A DNA stretch of 5,391 nt, taken from contig JAEVYR010000028.1 of assembly GCA_023392645.1 (NCBI GenBank), positions 1-5,391 of the forward strand. The letters run 5' to 3'. The notes beneath the pieces are model-generated. The model was not told the origin of the DNA and made no database searches. It was given only the letters and a program-made list of their open reading frames with translations. Made by a program: the position numbers and the translations under genes. Of this stretch, positions 1 through 4,301 are shown in pieces; the stretch's first letter is position 1; every line of letters starts with the position of its first letter. This DNA comes from Chloroflexota bacterium (GTDB lineage: Bacteria; Chloroflexota; Chloroflexia; Thermomicrobiales; UBA6265).

Positions 1-776
1 CGCTGCAGGAGGCTGGTCTCAAGTCGCCGATCGCCAAGTTCCTGAGCGAAGCGGAGATCGAGGCACTGACCTCCGGCATCGGCGCGACGGAGGGCGACCT
101 CGTCCTCATCGTCGCCGACCAGCCCGACGTGGTCGCGGCGACGCTTTCGACGCTGCGGCTCGAGTTCGGGGAGCGCCTGGAGCTCGCCGACCCGAACGTC
201 CTTGCGTTCTGCTGGGTGGTCGAGTTCCCCCTGCTGGAGTGGGACGACGAGGGCCAGCGCTGGGACGCCACGCACAACCCGTTCTCGAACTATTTCGAGG
301 AAGACGAGCCGCTGCTCGACACCGATCCCGGCAACGTGCGCGCGAAGCAGTACGATCTCGTCGGCAACGGCTTCGAGCTCGGCGGCGGCAGCGTCCGGAT
401 TCACAACCGGGCGAAGCAGGAGCGCATCTTCGAAATGATGGGCCACACGAAGGACGCCCAGCAGGAGCGCTTCGGCGCGATCCTCGACGCGCTTGAGTTC
501 GGCGCGCCGCCGCATGGCGGCATCGCCCCCGGCATCGACCGCCTGATCATGGTCTTCGCCCACGAGGAGAACATCCGCGAGGTGATGGCCTTCCCGAAGA
601 ACCAGCGCGGCGTCGACCTGATGTTCGAGGCGCCGGACGCGGTCGACCAGCAGCAGCTCGACGACCTCGGCCGCACGGTCCGGCAGGATCTCGTCGAGGA
701 GGCGTCGGAGGAGCTCAGCCGAGTCGCGCAGCAGGCGACCGACGCCGAGGAGGCACTCCAGGAAGAGCACGCATAG
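1..776 (+). CDS. aspS: Aspartyl-tRNA synthetase, C-terminal part (5' end lies outside the window)
   Basis: Class II aminoacyl-tRNA synthetase that charges tRNA with aspartate in the cytoplasm. The reading frame is already open at the left edge (first full codon at 3) and ends with TAG at 774-776. The first ~60 visible residues look like the end of the GAD insertion domain of bacterial-type AspRS (SPIAKFLSEAEI, then a VLIVAD strand). Next come the catalytic-core segments WVVEFPLLEW, THNPFS, YDLVGNGFELGGGSVRIHN and class II motif 3, GGIAPGIDRLIM, whose ATP-binding Arg is codon 540-542. AFPKNQRGVDLMFEAP is the usual end of the core. The anticodon-binding domain and motifs 1 and 2 are off the window, so tRNA(Asp)-only versus dual Asp/Asn specificity cannot be judged. 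After the core there are about 45 residues rich in Glu, Gln and Ala, longer than the short tail of E. coli AspRS. The DNA for this tail is repeated at 1118-1200. Confidence 0.97.
   Translation, partial: LQEAGLKSPIAKFLSEAEIEALTSGIGATEGDLVLIVADQPDVVAATLSTLRLEFGERLELADPNVLAFCWVVEFPLLEWDDEGQRWDATHNPFSNYFEEDEPLLDTDPGNVRAKQYDLVGNGFELGGGSVRIHNRAKQERIFEMMGHTKDAQQERFGAILDALEFGAPPHGGIAPGIDRLIMVFAHEENIREVMAFPKNQRGVDLMFEAPDAVDQQQLDDLGRTVRQDLVEEASEELSRVAQQATDAEEALQEEHA
668..750 (+). repeat. Direct repeat, copy A (inside the aspS 3' end)
   Basis: Intact member of a degenerate direct-repeat pair; the other copy is 1118-1200. Aligned by hand without gaps at a fixed offset of 450 bp, 671-750 and 1121-1200 match at 63 of 80 positions. 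The offset is a multiple of three, so both copies share a frame. The encoded segments share runs such as LSR, QQATDAE and TV. This copy encodes the acidic C-terminal tail of AspRS. Similarity falls close to background on both sides. Confidence 0.85.
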
Positions 777-781
777 CACGC

Positions 782-788
782 AAGGAGG
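782..788 (+). promoter_or_regulatory. Strong Shine-Dalgarno site for the 795 gene
   Basis: AAGGAGG lies 6 nt before the ATG at 795 and just after the aspS stop codon (774-776). A near-consensus site at ideal spacing argues that this very small gene is translated. The 18-nt gap after aspS suggests cotranscription with it. Confidence 0.8.
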
Positions 789-794
789 CGACAG

Positions 795-995
795 ATGACG
801 CAACCAGGAGGATCGAAGCACGACAACGGCGTCACCATCGAGACGGTGACGCTGGGCGCGGTCATCGGGGCGGGGCTTGGCGTCGCGCTCGGCGTGGCGA
901 TGCACGACACCGCCGTCGGCATGGTGGCCGGCATCGCGATCGGCGTCGCCCTGGCGCTTGCCTGGAGCTCACTGAGCAACCGCACGGACCACTGA
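795..995 (+). CDS. Small glycine-zipper membrane hairpin protein (66 aa), function unknown
   Basis: I do not recognise a named family with a known role. The N-terminus is short, polar and soluble (MTQPGGSKHDNG). Two hydrophobic, Gly/Ala-rich segments follow: about residues 17-36 (TLGAVIGAGLGVALGVAM) and 40-57 (AVGMVAGIAIGVALALAW), separated by the short polar turn HDT. The C-terminus is polar (SNRTDH). Small residues recur every 2-4 positions, as in GxxxG/glycine-zipper helix packing, so the likely form is a two-helix membrane hairpin that may oligomerise. No signal-peptide cleavage site is evident. Many Gram-positive and Chloroflexota-like genomes encode similar short Gly/Ala/Ile/Val hairpins of unknown function. 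Start choice: ATG with AAGGAGG 6 nt upstream. The gene sits 18 nt after aspS. It resembles the protein at 1271-1498, which shares the start MT(Q/E)PG and the two-helix plan. Confidence 0.8.
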   Translation: MTQPGGSKHDNGVTIETVTLGAVIGAGLGVALGVAMHDTAVGMVAGIAIGVALALAWSSLSNRTDH

Positions 996-1005
996 CCGGC
1001 CGACC

Positions 1006-1032
1006 GGACAATCCGTAGACCCGGAATTGTTC
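1006..1032 (+). terminator. Weak stem-loop after the first small gene
   Basis: GGACAATCCG (1006-1015) can pair with CGG-A-ATTGTTC (1022-1032), leaving a 6-nt loop (1016-1021), one bulged A (1025) and one G-U pair. It begins 11 nt after the stop of the 795 gene, and the sequence after it is moderately T-rich (TTCTTCG). There is no clean U-tract, so it may be a weak terminator, a 3'-end stabiliser or chance. Confidence 0.25.
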
Positions 1033-1117
1033 TTCGAATCTGAACAGGATTGCGCTTCCCGGTACCCGAATCCCTCGCGGCATCCGTCGACCCGTGCCTT
1101 CGGGGCCTGGGCTGAGC

Positions 1118-1200
1118 CGGCCTCACGGTCGAGCAGACTCTCGTCGGCGAGGCATCAGGGAAGCTCAGCCGGGGTGCCCAGCAGGCCACCGACGCCGAGA
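1118..1200 (+). pseudogene. Decayed duplicate of the aspS 3' end (direct repeat, copy B)
   Basis: This stretch matches the end of aspS (668-750) at about 79% with no gaps and at an exact 450-bp offset. In the frame corresponding to aspS, 20 of 28 residues agree with the AspRS tail (for example GEAS, KLSR and AQQATDAE). An in-frame TGA at 1113-1115 closes the frame just upstream and there is no plausible start before 1239, so it is not a functional synthetase piece. Downstream the frame stays open, though dissimilar to aspS, to a TGA at 1272-1274 that overlaps the ATG of the next small gene as ATGA. Weaker, gapped resemblance to aspS may reach back to about 1055 but is not convincing by eye. 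The rest of 996-1270 holds no intact gene. The copy most likely arose by tandem duplication of the aspS tail together with the small gene behind it. Confidence 0.75.
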
Positions 1201-1255
1201 AGCGCTTCACGCAGAGACGGAGGAGTCTGGCACGTCGCATGCGGCGCAAATTTCC

Positions 1256-1263
1256 GAGAGGAG
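1256..1263 (+). promoter_or_regulatory. Shine-Dalgarno site deciding the 1271 start
   Basis: GAGAGGAG ends 7 nt before the ATG at 1271. This favours 1271 over an in-frame GTG at 1094, which would add 59 residues of Arg-rich sequence with no family character that runs through the aspS remnant in a different frame. Confidence 0.7.
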
Positions 1264-1270
1264 ATGCCGC

Positions 1271-1498
1271 ATGACCGAGCCGGGCAGACCCAATCAGGAC
1301 AGCAACGATATCTCTGCGAAGAGCATGGCAGTCGCGATCGCCATGGGCATTGCCCTGGGCACGCCGATCTGGATCGCGCTCGACAGTCTCGGTGTGGGCA
1401 TCGGCATCGGCGCCGGCATCGCCATTGCGATCGGTATTGCCATCGCGACTGGGTTGGGCGAAGCGCGCAAGATCGGGCGCGATTCGAACGGCGCGTGA
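1271..1498 (+). CDS. Second small glycine-zipper membrane protein (75 aa), paralogue of the 795 gene
   Basis: Function unknown. The soluble N-terminus MTEPGRPNQDSND parallels MTQPGGSKHDNG of the 66-aa protein. Two hydrophobic segments follow: about residues 19-37 (MAVAIAMGIALGTPIWIAL) and 41-60, where Ile and Gly alternate (GVGIGIGAGIAIAIGIAI). A short turn (DSL) separates them. The tail (GEARKIGRDSNGA) is mildly basic and probably cytoplasmic by the positive-inside rule. The most likely form is a two-helix membrane hairpin able to self-associate through small-residue faces. The ATG at 1271 is chosen for its SD site. It overlaps the stop of the decayed aspS-tail frame as ATGA. The protein is diverged from its partner, mainly conserving the start, length and helix pattern, so the duplication is old. 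The gene ends 4 nt before the stop of the convergent murE, inside a palindrome. Confidence 0.77.
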   Translation: MTEPGRPNQDSNDISAKSMAVAIAMGIALGTPIWIALDSLGVGIGIGAGIAIAIGIAIATGLGEARKIGRDSNGA

Positions 1499-1508
1499 CG
1501 CGTCACGC
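1493..1508. repeat. Perfect 16-bp palindrome spanning two convergent stop codons
   Basis: GCGTGACGCGTCACGC is its own reverse complement. The TGA of the + strand small gene (1496-1498) and the TGA of murE on the - strand (1503-1505) occupy mirror positions around the centre at 1500/1501. It could form a short hairpin in transcripts from either side and so slow or end transcription in both directions, but no T-run flanks it. It could also be a protein-binding dyad or a by-product of the two stop contexts. Confidence 0.7.
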
Positions 1509-3029
1509 TGGCGCGAACATCTCCCGCAGCAGCTCCTCGGCGACGGCGGCTTCGTTCCAGGGCACGTGCTCGAAGCCCCAGATGATGCTCGTCTCGTGCC
1601 CCTTGCCCGCCAGCAACACGCAATCCCCTGGCTTCGCGATCTCGAAAGCCCGCCGGATCGCCTCCCGCCGGTCGGTGATCGCCAGCACCGACTCGCCTCG
1701 CACCGCTCCCGCCGCGACCGCTCCCGCCACAATCTCCTCGTTGATCGTTTCGGGATCCTCGTGACGCGGATCCTCGGCTGTGATGATCGTGAGATCGGCC
1801 AGCTCGGCACACACCGCTCCCTGCAACGGGCGTTTGGTCGTGTCCCGCTCGCCCGCGCTGCCGGTGACGACGATCAGGCGACCATCCGAATACTGTCCCC
1901 GCAGCAGGGTGAGGATCGTGCGAATCGACTCCGGCGTGTGCGCGTAGTCGACGATAACCCGGAACGGCTGGCCGGCGTCGATCGGCTGCATCCGTCCCGT
2001 CACCGGTTTCGCCCCGGCGAGCGCCCGGGCGGCGTCCGCCAGCGGCACGCCGACGCTCATCGCCAAGCCGATGGCGCAGAGCGCGTTGGCGACGTTGAAC
2101 GCGCCGGGCATCGGCAGGGCAAGACGCATCGTGTTGTTGCGGGCCACGACATCGAATGACACGCCTGTACCTGCATGGTCGATCCGCGCGGCCCGGAGGT
2201 CGGCGTCGTTGCCGGTCGCGCTGTAGGTCAGCATCCGCGCGCCCGCTGCGAACGGCGCGACGGCGCGTGCACCCTCGTCGTCGATGTTGAGGACGACAAC
2301 ACCGTCGCTTTCTGCCACCCGCTCGAGCAGCATCGCCTTCGCGCGCCGGTAATTCTCGATCGTCTTGTGAAATTCGAGGTGTTCGCGGGTGATATTCGTC
2401 ACCCCGCCGGCGACAAACCGCACGCCGTCGAGCCGGTGCGTCGCCAGCCCGTGCGAGGTCGCCTCCAGCACGGCGAACTCCGTGCCCGCGTCGACCATCT
2501 CACGCAGGGCGCGCTGCACCGTCACCGATTCCGGCGTCGTCTGGTGACCGAGATCGTGGGTCGTGCCGTCGCCGATCCGAATGCCGACCGTACCGATGCC
2601 GCCCACCTGCCGGCCGGTGCCCGCGAGGATGCCTTCCAGCATCGCCGCGGTCGTCGTCTTGCCGTCGGTGCCGGTGATGCCGATCACCGTCAGCTCGCGT
2701 GACGGGTCTCCGTAGAACGCGCGCGACACCGGCGCCAGCGCCGCCCGCGACGTGCCGGGCACGACGATTTGCGGCACGTCCACGGACATCGGCCGCTCGA
2801 CCAGGATGGCCGAGGCGCCGTTGGCCACCGCGCTGTCCACGTAGTCGTGCCCATCAAAGTCGCCACCGACGAGCGCCGCGAACAGCATGCCGGGCGTCAC
2901 GCCGCGGGAATCGTAGGTGATGCCGCCGACAGGGGTGCCGGCCGCGCCACGCAGCGCTGCGCCGGGGACCATCGCGGCGAGCTCACCGAGCGCGACCGAT
3001 CGGGACGGGTCGATGCTGTTGCGGGTCAT
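1503..3029 (-). CDS. murE: UDP-MurNAc-tripeptide synthetase (MurE ligase, 508 aa), probably not meso-DAP specific
   Basis: ATP-dependent cytoplasmic ligase that adds the diamino acid to UDP-MurNAc-L-Ala-D-Glu. The length is normal. The N-terminal UDP-substrate domain includes ITYDSRGVTPGMLFAA (37-52). The central Mur domain has the P-loop TGTDGKTTT (119-127), TTPES (164-168), EATSHGLATHRLDG (189-202), NITREHLEFH (212-221) and the probable carbamylated Lys231 in YRRAK. The C-terminal domain has GRMQPID (345-351), VDYAHTPES (360-368), the diamino-acid-binding region and AGKGHE (474-479). The family motif DNPR, where Asn and Arg hold meso-DAP, is EDPR here (419-422; bases 1764-1775). Thermotoga MurE, a Lys-adding enzyme, is remembered as DDPR, so Lys or Orn is the better guess. 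The ATG at 3029 is 3 nt after the stop of FemAB-like gene 1 with only a weak SD (GGA), so translation is probably coupled. Confidence 0.95.
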   Translation of the reverse strand: MTRNSIDPSRSVALGELAAMVPGAALRGAAGTPVGGITYDSRGVTPGMLFAALVGGDFDGHDYVDSAVANGASAILVERPMSVDVPQIVVPGTSRAALAPVSRAFYGDPSRELTVIGITGTDGKTTTAAMLEGILAGTGRQVGGIGTVGIRIGDGTTHDLGHQTTPESVTVQRALREMVDAGTEFAVLEATSHGLATHRLDGVRFVAGGVTNITREHLEFHKTIENYRRAKAMLLERVAESDGVVVLNIDDEGARAVAPFAAGARMLTYSATGNDADLRAARIDHAGTGVSFDVVARNNTMRLALPMPGAFNVANALCAIGLAMSVGVPLADAARALAGAKPVTGRMQPIDAGQPFRVIVDYAHTPESIRTILTLLRGQYSDGRLIVVTGSAGERDTTKRPLQGAVCAELADLTIITAEDPRHEDPETINEEIVAGAVAAGAVRGESVLAITDRREAIRRAFEIAKPGDCVLLAGKGHETSIIWGFEHVPWNEAAVAEELLREMFAPA

Positions 3030-3032
3030 GCG

Positions 3033-4046
3033 TTATCCAGGGATGAATCCGAGCCGGCGCGCCAATGCGGGCAACACCGGGACGTACCGTCGCTCCACGG
3101 CCTCAGGATACGCCACGATGTCGCCTCCGAAACCAGTCTTGAAGCGATACAGGCCGCGCCAGTCCTTGCCGGAGGTACCGGCGATATGCGCGTGGTCCTC
3201 GGTGGTGGTCGAGTCGGGATCCTGCCGGGGAATGCCCCAGAGGTCGTAGGTCGTCGCGCCGCGCTCTCGGGCCCACCGCATCGCCTCGTACTGGATCGCC
3301 AGCCCGGCGCCGTTGGAGCGGTGCTCGGTGGACGATGCGCCGTAGAGATAGATCGCCTCCTGGCCGAACCGGGCGACGATCAGCGCCGCCGCGAGCTCGC
3401 CCTCGGCGGTGATCGCCTGGAACAGCGCGGCATCATCCCCGAATGCCTCCAGCACGCCGGCGTAATAGCGCTCGGGATGAATCAGGAAATCGTTGCGCGC
3501 CGATGTCTCGCGCAGGAGCGCGTAGAAACCGGCGAGGTTCGCCGGTGTCGGCTCGACGGCCGCGATCGTCACTCCGCGCCGCGGGGCCAGGCGAACATTG
3601 TATCGGGTTTTCTGGTGCATCTGCTTGAGCAGCGGCTCATCGTCCAGCAACGGCACCTTCACGGTGCGCAGGGGCTGCACGGCGCCGTCAGCCGGGACCA
3701 GGTGCCCCTCCCGGCACGCCGCGCCCAGCGTCTCGGCGCAATCGCCCTCGATGATCACGCTGATCGCGCGATGCCGGCGCGCCGTCCGGTCGATGCCGGC
3801 ACGCAGCGCGGGCCAGATCGCTTCCCGGTCTCCGGTCATGACCGGGCCGCGCGGAATGTAGCCGATGCTCACCGGCCCCCGGTGCCGGAACAGAACCTGG
3901 GCCATGCCCACCCCACCGGGCCCGCTGACATCGACCCGCTCGGGCTCCCAGCCCTGACCGCGCTTGAACTCGCCCCACGCCCAGGATTGAAGAAGATGAC
4001 CATGATGTTCGAGTAGCTGTGCGTCCCAATGCTTCGCGGAAGCCAC
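3033..4046 (-). CDS. FemAB/FemX-family aminoacyl-tRNA-dependent peptidoglycan bridge transferase, copy 1 (337 aa)
   Basis: The family transfers an amino acid (Gly, Ala or Ser, by member) from aminoacyl-tRNA to the side-chain amine of the stem-peptide diamino acid, on lipid II or its UDP precursor, at the inner membrane face. The fold is two GNAT-like domains. Visible landmarks: LLQSWAWGEFK (18-28), IGYIPRGPV (61-69), the signature QKTRYNVRLAPRRGV (145-159), RNDFLIHPERYY (184-195), IYLYGASSTEHR (232-243), ATTYDLWGIP (264-273) and WRGLYRFKTGFGG (296-308). Length near 340 aa and no coiled-coil arm place it with FemX-like rather than S. aureus FemA-like members. The start is GTG (4044-4046) with GAAAGG 10 nt upstream; an ATG at 4066-4068 is out of frame. 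Over residues 141-337 it matches copy 2 at 126 of 197 positions without gaps. The donor amino acid cannot be read from sequence. Confidence 0.92.
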   Translation of the reverse strand: MASAKHWDAQLLEHHGHLLQSWAWGEFKRGQGWEPERVDVSGPGGVGMAQVLFRHRGPVSIGYIPRGPVMTGDREAIWPALRAGIDRTARRHRAISVIIEGDCAETLGAACREGHLVPADGAVQPLRTVKVPLLDDEPLLKQMHQKTRYNVRLAPRRGVTIAAVEPTPANLAGFYALLRETSARNDFLIHPERYYAGVLEAFGDDAALFQAITAEGELAAALIVARFGQEAIYLYGASSTEHRSNGAGLAIQYEAMRWARERGATTYDLWGIPRQDPDSTTTEDHAHIAGTSGKDWRGLYRFKTGFGGDIVAYPEAVERRYVPVLPALARRLGFIPG

Positions 4047-4056
4047 GTTGGATAAA

Positions 4057-4062
4057 CCTTTC
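4057..4062 (-). promoter_or_regulatory. Ribosome binding site supporting the GTG start of FemAB-like gene 1
   Basis: On the - strand GAAAGG ends 10 nt before the GTG at 4046. It is moderate in strength, but no ATG lies in frame nearby and the copy 2 protein aligns from just inside this start (KHWDAQL against VQWDDRL). Confidence 0.5.
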
Positions 4063-4067
4063 GGGCA

Positions 4068-4102
4068 TGTGCGCTCGATCGTTCTGCGATTGAGAACGCA
4101 CA
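4068..4102. promoter_or_regulatory. Long imperfect hairpin in the femAB spacer
   Basis: On the + strand TGTGCG-CTC-GATCG, loop TTCTG, CGATT-GAG-(AA)-CGCACA pairs over 14 positions with a two-base bulge and one G-T wobble. On the - strand, which is the sense strand of FemAB-like gene 1, the same element has one A/C mismatch and a UU bulge. It ends 21 nt before that gene's GTG, so it would lie in its mRNA leader. No U-run follows, so it is not a typical terminator. It may be a leader control element, an RNA processing site or a protein-binding dyad. Confidence 0.5.
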
Positions 4103-4130
4103 GGCACCGCGTTCCGTTGCGGTCGGAGCG

Positions 4131-4157
4131 GGATTACCGCGGGAACGGGAGTAATCC
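4131..4157. repeat. 7-bp inverted repeat in the femAB spacer
   Basis: GGATTAC (4131-4137) and GTAATCC (4151-4157) are perfect inverted copies around a 13-nt loop. The element sits about 90 nt upstream of FemAB-like gene 1. It could be a transcript stem-loop or an operator half-site pair. The spacing and lack of a neighbouring T-run do not settle which. Confidence 0.45.
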
Positions 4158-4190
4158 ACGACGAATGTAGACGCTGGTTGCGGGGAAGCG

Positions 4191-4223
4191 TCACGAGATG
4201 TGCGAGCTGCGAGGGGTGACCAT
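4191..4223 (-). CDS. Possible Ser-rich leader peptide (10 aa) upstream of FemAB-like gene 1
   Basis: On the - strand an ATG (4221-4223) opens a 10-codon frame reading MVTPRSSHIS, closed by TGA at 4191-4193. An AGAGG SD-like site at 4233-4237, extended to AGAGGT, lies 9 nt upstream. Three of the ten codons are Ser. It precedes both inverted repeats of the spacer and follows a candidate promoter, which is where an attenuator leader peptide would sit. So short a frame can easily occur by chance, and no terminator/antiterminator pair is clear. Treat it as a hypothesis. Confidence 0.2.
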   Translation of the reverse strand: MVTPRSSHIS

Positions 4224-4249
4224 GCAGTCTGACCTCTGTCGCCTGCACG

Positions 4250-4278
4250 GTTGTACTCTTTTCGCGGGCAACTCGCAA
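4250..4278 (-). promoter_or_regulatory. Candidate sigma70-type promoter for FemAB-like gene 1 and murE
   Basis: On the - strand TTGCGA (4278-4273) and TACAAC (4255-4250) are separated by exactly 17 nt, each matching 4 of 6 consensus bases. Transcription would begin near 4243, giving a leader of about 200 nt that includes the small frame at 4191-4223 and both inverted repeats. The match is modest for GC-rich DNA; readthrough from FemAB-like gene 2 is also possible. Confidence 0.3.
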
Positions 4279-4301
4279 GGCACGATCAGGGAACCTGCCG
4301 C

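Noticed and set aside
590..667. Upstream extension of the direct repeat towards 1055
   Set aside because: Short shared words (CTTCCCG, CGCGGC, GTCGACC) occur in both regions but at inconsistent spacing. At the fixed 450-bp offset identity drops to near background, so only the 668-750/1118-1200 core is claimed.
1094..1270. N-terminal extension of the second small protein from a GTG at 1094
   Set aside because: The extension is Arg-rich with no family character, lacks an SD site and runs out of frame through the aspS remnant. The ATG at 1271 has a good SD and aligns with the paralogue's start.
401..1810. Long - strand frame (469 codons) antisense to aspS and the small genes
   Set aside because: It is antisense to aspS and the small genes and also overlaps the murE 3' end in another frame. 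It is Arg/Ser/Cys-rich low-complexity protein with no family motifs, typical of shadow frames in GC-rich DNA.
2769..4016. + strand frame of 415 codons antisense to murE and FemAB-like gene 1
   Set aside because: It is antisense to two well-supported genes and its composition reflects their codon pattern, with no recognisable domain or convincing SD site.
4131..4147. T-box-like string (GGGATTACCGCGGGAAC on the + strand)
   Set aside because: It shares ACCGCGGGAA with the T-box core but lacks the full conserved TGG-N-ACCGCG context. It lies on the strand that leads only into antisense of FemAB-like gene 2, and no Stem I or specifier structure is visible.
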